From the NCBI GenBank assembly GCA_035650355.1, contig DASRHT010000072.1, forward strand, positions 1 through 64,000: DNA of 64,000 nt, read 5' to 3'. Origin of the DNA: DASRHT01 sp035650355. Lineage in GTDB: Bacteria; Chloroflexota; Ktedonobacteria; Ktedonobacterales; Ktedonobacteraceae. A program made the translations under genes and the position numbers. The notes under the pieces are model-generated. The model was not told the origin of the DNA. It ran no database searches and was given only the letters and a program-made list of their open reading frames with translations. Positions 45,043-55,000 of the stretch are shown piece after piece; within the stretch, counting starts at the first letter, position 1; each line of letters starts with the position of its first letter.

Positions 45043-45909
45043 CTATCCTTTCTTTCCCCATACGATGACATCGTAAGTAACGGCTCCGAAGTTATCAGCC
45101 TGAATCTCTTCCAGCATTTGCTTGTAAAGCCTTCCCATTTCTTCCGGCGTGATGACACCGGCTCGAACCATGAAAGGCTGCGTCAGATTGAACATCGTCA
45201 CCTGGTTGGGATAAAAATACTCTTTGTGCAGTTCGGCATCTATGGAAAAGTTCGTGACGTGACCTGTTTGCTGTATCTGCTGGAAGCCAGCTTCTCGCAT
45301 CAGGCGACCAAGCATAGGTGTGATACCCAGATGACGGCCATCGGGCGAAAAACTCTGCCCTACTCTATGCAGCGCCTGGGCTAAAAGCAGGGTCAGACGT
45401 TCAAAGGCAGGGCTGGTAGTGATGGGGAGTTCTGCTTCCATCAAAATGAGCGTACCGCCAGGCCGCAGTACTCGTTTACATTCTTGCAGCATTTTAGGCC
45501 AGACGGTAGCGGGCATAAAGCCGGTGACGAAGCGAGCGTGTGTCAGGTCAAACGAATCATCGGGGAATTCGAAAGGTCTGGTCGCATCCATCACGCGGAA
45601 ATGTGCGTTCAGTCGTCCCTCCGTGGCGGCGATGGAACGGGCATAATTGATCATGAGAGGACTGATATCAAAACCTGTCACCTGCATTTGTGGGTACGTC
45701 TGTGCCACCTCAAGGGGCCAGGTACCGGGGCCACAGGCAACGTCAAGCACATCGTGGATCTGGCTGATATCGAGTCTTTGAGGAAAAACTCCTCCGCTAA
45801 CCCTGGTGGCAATGCGAGCCTGCCTGCTCAAGCGGCCCATCTCTGCGGCGTTTTCTACTTCAATGGGATATTCCCCCTCTTCCCGGGGAGATGCATCTGA
45901 TATAGGCAT
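45043..45909 (-). CDS. Class I SAM-dependent methyltransferase (first of a tandem pair)
   Basis: A 288-residue paralogue of the preceding entry, with VLDVACGPGTW, VTGFDIS, FRVMDATRPFEFPDDSFDL and LRPGGTLILMEAELP. The ATG at 45909 is preferred over a GTG 18 bases upstream because AAAGGAACGG lies eight bases before it. The stop is five bases before the next start, so the pair is one transcription unit. Confidence 0.85.
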   Translation of the reverse strand: MPISDASPREEGEYPIEVENAAEMGRLSRQARIATRVSGGVFPQRLDISQIHDVLDVACGPGTWPLEVAQTYPQMQVTGFDISPLMINYARSIAATEGRLNAHFRVMDATRPFEFPDDSFDLTHARFVTGFMPATVWPKMLQECKRVLRPGGTLILMEAELPITTSPAFERLTLLLAQALHRVGQSFSPDGRHLGITPMLGRLMREAGFQQIQQTGHVTNFSIDAELHKEYFYPNQVTMFNLTQPFMVRAGVITPEEMGRLYKQMLEEIQADNFGAVTYDVIVWGKKG

Positions 45910-46201
45910 TGCTACCGTTCCTTTCACATTATCTCAACATGGGGGAGTCGCCTTGATAGCTTCGCCATTGAATTGCAAATCAATACTCCTGATATACCGT
46001 TTCTATTCACGTATGATATCTAACCATATAATACTTCATTTTTGCCAATTCTGCATGTGTTCGATATCACATTGTACGCTGGCTGACGACCATCAAGCCA
46101 GCGTTACTGGCTAAATTGGTATAGGGAACGAATATAAGTTTTAGGGGGTTAACTGGTAGTATTTTTAGGTATTTTAAATTAAAGGTTTTTGTAGAGGTTT
46201 T
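45910..46201. other. Intergenic region with a short hairpin
   Basis: No gene is seen. A nine-base stem ACGCTGGCT / AGCCAGCGT (46076-46104) is the only clear structure; the rest is AT-rich and should hold the promoter of the methyltransferase pair. Confidence 0.45.
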
Positions 46202-46257
46202 GGGACGAGTGAGGAAGCAACGTTGGCATCCCATTTGCATCCTCTTTCGCTCGTCCC
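46202..46257. terminator. Imperfect long hairpin after the second amidase gene
   Basis: GGGACGAG (46202-46209) pairs with CTCGTCCC (46250-46257), with further interrupted pairing inside (GAGGA…TCCTC). It lies 18 bases past the amidase stop on the minus strand. Confidence 0.4.
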
Positions 46258-46274
46258 TGCGTTGATGATAGCAA

Positions 46275-47783
46275 TCAAAAAGACATTGTGGTCAGGAATT
46301 CTGGCAGACGGCGTACCCTGGTGGCCTGCTCGAAGGCGTAGGCAAGTTTGATTAAGGTCGGCTCGCTAAAGGCGCGCCCCATGAAGGTGATGCCAACAGG
46401 GAGAAGGTCGCGAGCGAAGCCTGCTGGAACGCTGATTGCCGGGTAGCCTGCCAGGGCCGCCGGCTGCGAACTGCCGCCAGAAACAAGGTCGCCGTTGATC
46501 AGGTCTATACACCAGGATGGCCCGTTGGTTGGCATGACCAGAGCGTCCAGGTGAAACTGGTCCATGACGGCATCAATGCCCTCCTCCCGAGCGAGGCGGT
46601 GATTCTCTTCCAATGCGGCCAGATATTTGGGATCTTCAAGCGTCGTCGTGGCCTGCGCCTTTTCGTGCAGTTCCTGCGCAAAATATGGCATCTCCTGTTC
46701 AGCATGAGCGCGGTTAAAGGCTATGACTTCTTCGAGTGTGCGAACGGGAGAGCTTACCAGCTCTGCTAAATATTGATTAAGGTCGGCCTTGAATTCGAAC
46801 AGCAGTACCGTGAGTTCCGCTTCTGAGTCCGACATCTGTTTCGCGGTGGGGACGTTCGCAGGATCGATAACCTCCGCACCCAGTTCCTTCATCTTCTCAA
46901 TGGCAGCATTAATGATCGCGTCCGTTTTGGAGCTGTAGCCGAAATAGACCTCTCTGGCGACCCCAATGCGGGCACCGCGCAAACCATCGGCATCCAGGAA
47001 CTGCGTGTAGTCGGTATGGAATTTCCCCTCGCTCGCCAGCGTTGCCGCATCAAGCGCATCAACGCCGGTCAATGCGCCCAGCACGGCGGCGGCATCGGCG
47101 ACGGTGCGGCCAAATGGCCCGACGGTATCCTGGCTATGCGCGATAGGAATAACGCCGGCGCGGCTGGTCAAACCGACGGTTGGTTTAATACCAACAACGC
47201 CATTAATCGAAGATGGACAAAGGATCGAGCCGTCGGTCTCCGTCCCTAATGAGGCGGCGGCGAGATTGGCTGAGACGGCCACGGCTGAACCAGAGCTTGA
47301 GCCACAGGGGCTGCGATCCAGGATATACGGGTTGCGCGTTTGCCCGCCGCGCCCACTCCAGCCGCTGGACGAAGAAGTTGAGCGGAAGTTAGCCCACTCG
47401 CTCAAATTGGCTTTGCCTAGAATCACCGCACCAGCTTCGCGTAGCCGACGAGCCACGAAGGCATCACGCGGCACGCGCGAGCCCAGCAAAGCGAGCGAGC
47501 CCGCGGTCGTCTCCATGCGGTCGTCCGTGGCGATGTTCTCTTTGAGCAGAATAGGAATGCCGTGAAGGGAGCCTCTGATGCCCTTGCTCTGTCGTTCCCG
47601 ATCCAGCTCATCGGCAATAGTAAGCGCGTCGGGATTGATCTCCAGCACTGAACGCAGTCGGGGACCCTGTCGGTCGAGCTGCTGCATGCGTTCAATATAC
47701 AGTTCCGTCAGGCGGCGAGCCGTGATTTGTCCTGAAGTCATCGCCTCCTGCAACTCCGCAATGGTGGCTTCTTCTAACTGCAT
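46275..47783 (-). CDS. Amidase-signature hydrolase, cytoplasmic paralogue
   Basis: A 502-residue amidase strongly similar to the Tat-exported one at 37386-39038 from TIAELQ onward. The same triad motifs are present: PILLKENIAT, GSSSGSA and ETDGSILCPSS. It has no signal peptide, so the two copies act in different compartments. The ATG at 47783 has AAGGAAA seven bases before it; a longer frame from 47831 reads a Lys-rich stretch that contains that site and is rejected. Confidence 0.9.
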   Translation of the reverse strand: MQLEEATIAELQEAMTSGQITARRLTELYIERMQQLDRQGPRLRSVLEINPDALTIADELDRERQSKGIRGSLHGIPILLKENIATDDRMETTAGSLALLGSRVPRDAFVARRLREAGAVILGKANLSEWANFRSTSSSSGWSGRGGQTRNPYILDRSPCGSSSGSAVAVSANLAAASLGTETDGSILCPSSINGVVGIKPTVGLTSRAGVIPIAHSQDTVGPFGRTVADAAAVLGALTGVDALDAATLASEGKFHTDYTQFLDADGLRGARIGVAREVYFGYSSKTDAIINAAIEKMKELGAEVIDPANVPTAKQMSDSEAELTVLLFEFKADLNQYLAELVSSPVRTLEEVIAFNRAHAEQEMPYFAQELHEKAQATTTLEDPKYLAALEENHRLAREEGIDAVMDQFHLDALVMPTNGPSWCIDLINGDLVSGGSSQPAALAGYPAISVPAGFARDLLPVGITFMGRAFSEPTLIKLAYAFEQATRVRRLPEFLTTMSF

Positions 47784-47821
47784 AAACAATTTCCTTATCT
47801 GCTTGAACAGCTTTTTTTTAT

Positions 47822-47851
47822 GGTATGCCACACAGGAGGCAGAAAAGTCAA
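47822..47851 (-). promoter_or_regulatory. Promoter-like motif of the second amidase gene
   Basis: TTGACT (47846-47851) and CATACC (47822-47827), 18 bases apart on the minus strand. The same motif, with 17-base spacing, precedes the other amidase. It would give a short leader of about 30 bases. Confidence 0.45.
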
Positions 47852-47989
47852 GGCAGGCCCTTGATAGTCTCTACTCTATAGACTATAGTTTATTTTGTAA
47901 CCCTGCTTTAGCGGATTTGTTTGCTGTATGATCAAGAACTTGCAGCAGTGTGTTGAAGCCGATAATGGCAAGATAGTTAGAAGATCTTT

Positions 47990-49684
47990 TTGCCTCTACT
48001 ATTCAACGATGGTCCCGACGCCATAGAAAGGCAGAATGAAGCCGTGTCCGAAGAACAGCGTTCGAGCGAAATCAGCGCCACGCCAGTCAAGCACTTCGAT
48101 GCAGTCGTCATCGGCGCAGGATTCTCGGGGTTATATATGCTCTACCGCCTGCGTGAGCTTGGACTCTCGACACGAGTCTACGAAGCTGGTGCGGGGGTCG
48201 GGGGCACCTGGTACTGGAATCGCTACCCCGGTGCGCGCTGTGACAGCCCGAGCGTTCATTATTCCTATTCATTCTCGCCCGAACTGGAGCAGGAATGGGA
48301 GTGGACCGAAAAGTACCCGCGCCAACCCGAGATCCTGCGCTATCTCAACCACGTTGCGGACCGCTTCGACCTGCGCCGCGATATCCAGTTGAACACCCGC
48401 GTGCTATCCATTATTTACAACGAAGCCTCCAATCTCTGGATGATCAAGACGGACCAGGGCGATCAGGTGTCGGCAAGGTACTGCATCACGGCGGCTGGCT
48501 GCCTTTCGACGCCTAATACTCCGAAGTTTCCAGGCCTGGCTTCCTTTCAGGGGCAGGTGTATCACACCGGTCAATGGCCACACGAAGGGGTTGACTTTAC
48601 CGGCAAGAGGGTCGGCGTGATTGGCACCGGTTCGACGGGCATCCAGGTCATCCCACAGATCGCCAAACAAGCTGCTCACGTCACCGTCTTTCAACGCACC
48701 CCAAACTACAGTCTTCCAGCGCGCAATCGACCCCTCACGCCAGAAGAAAAGGCCAGCGTCAAGGCGAACTATCCCCAGCTCCGCCAGACCGACCGCGAAT
48801 CGGCGGCAGGCTTCACAATCACGCGCAACGAGCAGTCGGCCCTCGAAGTCACGGCTGAGGAGCGACAGAAGAAGTTCGAGGAGGTGTGGGCGATAGGAGG
48901 ATTTCAGGTGCTCGCATCGTTTTCGGACATTGGCATCAATCTTGAATCTAACACCTATATGGCAGATTTTGTGCGCGCAAAGATTGGCGAGACGGTGCAT
49001 AACCCAGAGGTCGCTAGATTGTTAATGCCGCATGATCATCCCATCGGCACCAAGCGTATCTGCATCGACACAGGGTACTACGAGACGTATAACCGCGAGA
49101 ATGTTTCCCTGGTGGATGTGCGTACATCTCCCATTGAGGAGATCACACCAACCGGTTTGCGCACAAAGGACGCCGAGTACGAATTGGATGCGCTTGTATG
49201 CGCCACCGGTTTTGATGCCATGACCGGCGCCCTCTTCAATATGGAGATACGAGGCAAGAACGGTCAGCTCCTGAAGGAGAAATGGGCTGACGGACCACGT
49301 ACCTATCTAGGCGTTATGACTGCTGGCTTCCCGAATCTCTTCATCATCACGGGCCCAGGCAGCCCCTCCGTGCTGAGCAATATGACCGTCTCCATCGAAC
49401 AGCACGTCGAATGGATCGGTGACTGCGTCCAGTATATGCGCGAACATCATTGCAGCAGCATTGAGGCCGAGGTTGCAGCAGAGGATGCCTGGGTGGCTCA
49501 TGTCAATGAGGTGGCGAATTTCACCCTGTTTCCACGCGCGAACTCGTGGTATCTTGGCGCGAACATTCCCGGCAAACCTCGCGTCTTTATGCCCTATGTT
49601 GGCGGGGTGGGAAACTACCGCATCAAGTGCCAGGAGGTAGCGGACAAGGGCTACGAGGGCTTTTGTCTCATGACATATGACTAA
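47990..49684 (+). CDS. Flavin-dependent Baeyer-Villiger-type monooxygenase
   Basis: A flavoprotein of 546-564 residues. The FAD motif VIGAGFSGLYML lies near the N-terminus, the NADPH motif VIGTGSTGIQ near 210, and between them FQGQVYHTGQWPH matches the Baeyer-Villiger fingerprint FxGxxxHTxxWP. GGTWYWNRYPGARCD is typical of cyclohexanone-type enzymes. The start is uncertain: the frame opens at a TTG (47990) and a GTG at 48044 is preceded by AAAGG 13 bases away; I favour 48044 but give the longer span. The substrate could be a ketone or aldehyde; no pathway partner is adjacent. Confidence 0.88.
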   Translation: MPLLFNDGPDAIERQNEAVSEEQRSSEISATPVKHFDAVVIGAGFSGLYMLYRLRELGLSTRVYEAGAGVGGTWYWNRYPGARCDSPSVHYSYSFSPELEQEWEWTEKYPRQPEILRYLNHVADRFDLRRDIQLNTRVLSIIYNEASNLWMIKTDQGDQVSARYCITAAGCLSTPNTPKFPGLASFQGQVYHTGQWPHEGVDFTGKRVGVIGTGSTGIQVIPQIAKQAAHVTVFQRTPNYSLPARNRPLTPEEKASVKANYPQLRQTDRESAAGFTITRNEQSALEVTAEERQKKFEEVWAIGGFQVLASFSDIGINLESNTYMADFVRAKIGETVHNPEVARLLMPHDHPIGTKRICIDTGYYETYNRENVSLVDVRTSPIEEITPTGLRTKDAEYELDALVCATGFDAMTGALFNMEIRGKNGQLLKEKWADGPRTYLGVMTAGFPNLFIITGPGSPSVLSNMTVSIEQHVEWIGDCVQYMREHHCSSIEAEVAAEDAWVAHVNEVANFTLFPRANSWYLGANIPGKPRVFMPYVGGVGNYRIKCQEVADKGYEGFCLMTYD

Positions 49685-50029
49685 GAATGTAACAATCCCA
49701 ATCTTGCATCCATCGCCACACAAGAGCTAGAGAACGCAGCCACCGACCGCAGAGAGCTGCGGCCAGCGCGGGCATCTACTGCTCACGAGGCAATGTTCTG
49801 CTTTTAATCGCTGCTTCCGTGCCTCAACATACTGCCCAGAGCTTTGACATAATGCGCCATTTCAGGGAACGCCCCTCTCTTTCAAAAATCGCTCAAGGAA
49901 CGCTTGCAAGCAACGCTTGAGCAACGCTGTGTCTTCTATACTCCCAACAAGATGAACAACCACCTCTATCTTCCGGCGGAACAGAGAGCTGTTCTATGGG
50001 GGATGAGGCGAAAAGGAGTATGTACACAC
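49685..50029. other. Gap before the small-protein gene
   Basis: About 345 bases with no gene. It contains a nested palindrome near 49889-49925 (GCTCAAG…CTTGAGC with an inner GCTTGCAAGC) and a TATACT box at 49937-49942 without a clear -35, either of which may belong to the promoter of the next genes. Confidence 0.4.
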
Positions 50030-50266
50030 ATGGAGAAACCGAGCGGAAGGACGAGATCGCACCTTTTCACGATTCGCGTGTGGGAGGAAGAGGTTGGGCA
50101 GAACGCGACGGAGTGGCGGGGAAAGGTACAACTGATGAGCAATGGGGAGGCGCGCTACTTTCGCGAGTGGACGGGGCTTATACCTCTCCTTCAGAAGATG
50201 TTAGCACAGATCGAGCCTGCTGAGCCAGGCGAGCAGAAAGAGGAAGAGAAAGGATTTCATCAATGA
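50030..50266 (+). CDS. Small conserved-looking protein coupled to an esterase
   Basis: A 78-residue protein starting at ATG 50030 (AAAGGAG 11 bases upstream). It reads SHLFTIRVWEEEVG…WRGKVQLMSNGEARYFREW, then a helix and an acidic tail. I recall similar short proteins (FxxRVWxEE…WRGxVxH…GExRYFRxW) in Ktedonobacteria, function unknown. Its stop overlaps the next ATG (ATGA, 50263-50266), so the two genes are translationally coupled. Confidence 0.65.
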   Translation: MEKPSGRTRSHLFTIRVWEEEVGQNATEWRGKVQLMSNGEARYFREWTGLIPLLQKMLAQIEPAEPGEQKEEEKGFHQ

Positions 50267-51933
50267 GTATCGCAACACGTCCAATTGCCGATCAAGCTCC
50301 TGGCAGGCTCTCGCGTCGGCCTGCTAATCGTATCAAGCGAGGAGGCTTCCTCTATTGGGCCGCCCTCTTTACGCTGAGTGCTGCCATGATAGATTTCCTT
50401 GCCGTCCTGCTTCAGAGGCCGCAATCAGGTCTTCTGGGAGTGCTCTTGCTCCTTGGCGCGCTCATCCTGGCTGTCAGCGCCGTTAGCGTCGTGCTCTGGC
50501 CTGTACGCCGTTGGCTGATCGTAGCCGGGGTTGTCAATGGATTTGCGCTGCTCTCCTGGCTGCTGGCTCATACGACAGGTATACCAGTCGGGCTCACTTT
50601 CTGGCGAGCGCAATCGCCCAGTGTCGCGGATATGTGGGTTCCCATTATGGAAGGGATCGCCGCCTTCTTCTTCTTCAGCCTCGCGGCCCGCACCTGGACC
50701 ACGCTCTCTCGCCCCTGGCGCATCTGCGTGACCGCGCTGCCTTACCTGTTCCTGGCAGGTCTGTTAACGCTGATGTCGCTGAAGCAGGTCACGACGGCGC
50801 TTTTCATGGTGGCGATCTTCACGACTCCTGGCACGATTCCAGATAGTCTTCAGGTGATTTTCCTGCCTGCTGCGGGGCTAGTTGTCCTCTTCCTGCTGCT
50901 TCGCCTGGTCTTCCCACGCCTGCGTGCTCGGACGCCCAGGGCATGGTCTGTCTCTCTAAGCATGCTGCCCTTGCTGCTGATTACCAGTTTGTTGAGCTGG
51001 CCTGCGCTCTCTGCGAGCGCGCCTAACGCGGTCTGGTTCCCTGCGTCACCGGCATCAACGGTCAGCGCGCCCGCCGGTCAGATGACCACGTTAGAGTATT
51101 GCCATCCCGGTGGCGATCCGTTACCAATGGATCTTTCTGAACCGGCGGCTACCTTCGCTCGACCGGTGCCCGTCGTCTTCTATATGCATGGCGGTGAAGG
51201 GCTGATTGGGAATCGCCAGTTATCCGGCATCGATGGCGCCTACTTCGCTCGTCTGCGTAGCAATTTGCTCGCCCTCGGCTTTGCCGTCGGTTCAATCGAT
51301 TACCGCTTTCCCCCACTTTACGGGATGTTAGACCAGGTGGTGGATGCCAAGTGCGCCGTCCGCTTCCTGCGTGCTCACGCCAACGAACTGGGGATCAATC
51401 CGCAGCGCATTGGCGTCTACGGAGTCAGCGAGGGCGGCTATCTCTCCGCTATGCTGGGCCTCGCCGGACCCGATGCAGGCTTCGACAAAGGACAGTACCT
51501 GGATCAGTCAAGCCGTGTGCAGGCAGCGGTCGATATGTGGGGACCCACCGATCTCACAGACTGGAGGGGCACGCCGAGTTGGGTCTACACGCTTGGCGAG
51601 GGTCTGGGTATATCGAGGCAGGGAACGGCCCTGAGAGCAGATCTGGCCCCTGCTCATGCCAGGAAGAACTATGCCAGTCCGGTCAGCTACGTGACGCCTG
51701 ATGCGCCTCCCTTCTTGATCATACAGGGCGCTGATGACTGGTTCATCACACCGCATCACTCTCAGAAACTGGCGAGCCTGCTCCAGGCGGCACATGTTCC
51801 CACCACACTTGTGATGGTCCAGCATGATGAGCATGGGCTGGCCGCCCCCACGCCCGGCCAGGTTGAGCAGCCGAGTCCAGATGCGTTGATCCAGATGATC
51901 CAGGACTTCTTCGTCAGAACCCTGGCTGCATAA
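50263..51933 (+). CDS. Membrane-anchored alpha/beta hydrolase (esterase)
   Basis: A 556-residue protein. The first 270 residues hold about six membrane helices; the rest is an esterase domain of the BD-FAE/hormone-sensitive-lipase type. The oxyanion HGGEG is near residue 308, the nucleophile elbow GVSEGG near 387, the acid in GADDWF near 489 and the base in QHDEHGL near 523. The catalytic domain probably lies outside the cell. It is coupled to the small protein upstream by a four-base overlap. Confidence 0.85.
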   Translation: MSIATRPIADQAPGRLSRRPANRIKRGGFLYWAALFTLSAAMIDFLAVLLQRPQSGLLGVLLLLGALILAVSAVSVVLWPVRRWLIVAGVVNGFALLSWLLAHTTGIPVGLTFWRAQSPSVADMWVPIMEGIAAFFFFSLAARTWTTLSRPWRICVTALPYLFLAGLLTLMSLKQVTTALFMVAIFTTPGTIPDSLQVIFLPAAGLVVLFLLLRLVFPRLRARTPRAWSVSLSMLPLLLITSLLSWPALSASAPNAVWFPASPASTVSAPAGQMTTLEYCHPGGDPLPMDLSEPAATFARPVPVVFYMHGGEGLIGNRQLSGIDGAYFARLRSNLLALGFAVGSIDYRFPPLYGMLDQVVDAKCAVRFLRAHANELGINPQRIGVYGVSEGGYLSAMLGLAGPDAGFDKGQYLDQSSRVQAAVDMWGPTDLTDWRGTPSWVYTLGEGLGISRQGTALRADLAPAHARKNYASPVSYVTPDAPPFLIIQGADDWFITPHHSQKLASLLQAAHVPTTLVMVQHDEHGLAAPTPGQVEQPSPDALIQMIQDFFVRTLAA

Positions 51934-52089
51934 GCCTGGGGCCAGACAAGGATGATAAAGCCAGAAAGGTCGAGCAGCCGAAAAAAGGAGCGGCCATCGA
52001 CCTCCCTCTTTGCTTTTACAGACTCACAGTTCCTCTCAAGCCTGGTGTACTTTGATCTCCAGCGCAAAACATTCGCGATAACTCAAAGC

Positions 52090-55000
52090 TCATAAATAGC
52101 CCATCTCTTCCGCAAGCGGCACAATCTGCCGGAATATTGCTCGCGCCTCCTCTTGCTTTTCGCCTTCCCAGGCCGTCAGAGATGCTTCGAGGAGCGTAGC
52201 AATCTCACCAGGAGGAGCTTGCTGCTTTGGGGCGAGCAGCATACGTGCGTAGCCTATCGCGTCGGAAACCCGCTCGTGAGCAAGCGCCACGCCAAGCAGC
52301 GGCCAAACGCCCACCCAGTGGAAGAGATTGCTCGCCAGCCTCTGCAATTGGATTGCCTCTAATGAAGCTTGACCAAAAGACTCAGCCTCCTCCAGGTTCC
52401 CATCGCGCCACGCGACCCAGGCGCACTGGCCAATGAGGACGCTATTGTGATGCATTGCGCCGATAGCTTGAGCCCGAGTGAGAATGTCACGTACTCGTTC
52501 CACCTGCCCACGTCGCCTGTAGATGAACGGCAAGAGCGTCAGACAACGAGTTTGTAGCCAGACAATCCCCATTTGTTCGCCCATTTGGAGCGCCATCTCT
52601 AGCTGCGATGCCGCTTCATCGAGATAGCCACAGCCCCATAACGCGGTCCCAAAGGCAATACGGTAACCACCAAGCGTACTTTTGTTGCCGGTTTGTTGGA
52701 TAGCATCCAATGTCGTGTACCAGAAAGCCTTTTTCTCTTCCGGCATCTCTCCGAGATACCCATTGCGGATAAAATCGCGCGTTTCTTGCGCGTAGAAGAG
52801 GAAGACGCGCTGCTCTTGCGTGCCATATTGCTCGACAATTGGCTGGACTTTTTCAATCGTCGCGGTCATCACCTCTGCGGACCAGCGTAGCGGCCAGATC
52901 TGGTCAAAGTGCAGTCTGATCCATTCGCGCCGCCACGCCAAATTTGATGGGTCTGCCGCGTGCGTTAAGATACGCTCCGCTTCCTGAAATGCCTGGCGAA
53001 CATGGATGAGCACGCTATCTAAAGGATTCTCAGAAATTTGATTCCAGGTATTGGCCGTTTTCCGCTGCAAACGTGCCTGCCAGATAAATTCCTGCGGCGG
53101 CACGTAGGTCATGGCCCGCTGATATGCCTGGATTGCCTCCTGCGTATGTCCCATCACTGTAGAGACATCACCGAGCGATTCGTACACCTGGGCCGCCGTT
53201 TCCCACGATACGGTCTGTCCCGTTGTGCAGGCTTCCAGGAGGGCTACAGCTTGCTCAAACGCATGCATTGCCTCAGCATTCGCGTAGATCCTGCGTGCAA
53301 CTGTGCCGGCACGTTGATAGTAAGGGACAGCCAGTGCTGGAAGGCCCGCCCGCTCGTAATGCACGGCAATTTGCCCGCTCACGCTCTCCAGGTCACTGGC
53401 ATAAACCACTTCAAAGGCTTCAGCAACGCGTCGATGAAGGAGACGCCGTTGTATAGAGCTAAGGGAGCTATAGGCCCGCTCACGCAGCTTATCATGGCTG
53501 AAATCATAGCTTTCGGAGGTCGCGACGCTCTGTTCGCGCACAATACGCCGTTGCCAGAGCTCGTCCAGCCCGCGCACAACGTGGTCTTCTTCCTGCCCAC
53601 AAACCCGCGCTAGCACGGGGAAAGAGAAGGCGCGCCCGATGACGGCTGCCACATTAGCCACTGCGCGAGCTTGCGGCGAAAGTTGCGCCAGCCGCGTTTC
53701 CAGGACGCTCTGCACTGTGGGAGGCAGCATAGAGCCCCTCTGGGTGAGCAGCGAGCGCACATCGCTGGAAGATGATGGCCTGGCCACATCCCCTTCCAGC
53801 GTCCTTGCGCGGGCCATTTCGACCACAAACAGGGGGTTGCCTTCAGTCTCGGCATAGAGCGCCTGACTCAGCAAGGGATCGAGCGAATGGCCCAGCATAT
53901 GTTCCGCCAGGGATGTCGTCTCGCTGGTAGAAAGCGGCCCGAGCGCGACTTCAGTCACCACCCCTGCGCGTTGTAGAGATGCCAGGAGGGTGAGCAAGGG
54001 ATGGCCTGGCAAAGCCTCCTCTGAGCGCACTGTACCGATGAGCATGAGATGCGCTCTGGGGTCGAAGCGGAGCAGGTAATGGAGCCATTCCAGCGTTTCA
54101 GCATCGCACCATTGCAGATCATCGAGCAAGAGCAGCAGTGGTTGATGAACGTTCAGCAAGGAGCGGGCCATAGCTTCAAAGAAGAGCTGGCGCTGCCATC
54201 CCTCCGCCATAGGAATGGGGCGGGGTAGCCTGGGACGTTTGATCAGCACCTCTGGCATCAGGCGCGCGATCTCTGTGAGCCAGGCGGGATCGAGGGCCGC
54301 AAGGGAGTTTTGCACAACATCAGCGCGCAACCAGGCTGTGACAGGAGCGTAAGCCAGGCGGCCCTCAGTGGCATAGCAGCACGCACTGGCCGCTGCCATG
54401 CCCTGCCGACCAGCCCAGGCAATCATTTCCTCAGCCAGGCGTGTTTTGCCAATCCCCGCCTCACCGGAGAGGATGACGAGCTGCGGGTGTCCGGCTACAG
54501 CCTTGCGCCATGCTTCCTGGAGCGTACGCCACTCGGTTTTGCGACCAAGCAACGGCGCTGCGGTTCCGCGAGCCGGCAGTGGGCCGGTACGCGTTTCGGC
54601 AGTCCCTTCCGCCTGTAAGATCGCTTCATAGGCTGAACGCGTTGCCGCGCCTGGCTCTATTCCTAACTCACGTTCCAGGGCTGTGACACAGCTATGGTAG
54701 ACGCGTAGCGCCGTAGCGCGATCACCACGCAGCGCATGCAGGCGCATGAGCTGGCGATAGGTCGCTTCGTGCAGAGGCTCCTGACGCAGCAGACGCTGCG
54801 CCACTGCGATAGCGGCTGTATAATCTCGCTCCTGTTCCAGCAAAGCGAGCAAGTTTTCGGCAGCCTGAAGAAATAACTGACGCAGACGGTCACGTTCAGG
54901 TAGTATCCATTCATCATAGCAACTTGGTAGCAGATCGCCACGATAGCAGCCCATCGCCTGCTCCATTTCCTGGCGCCTGGTGGTGGTATCATGCTCTTTG

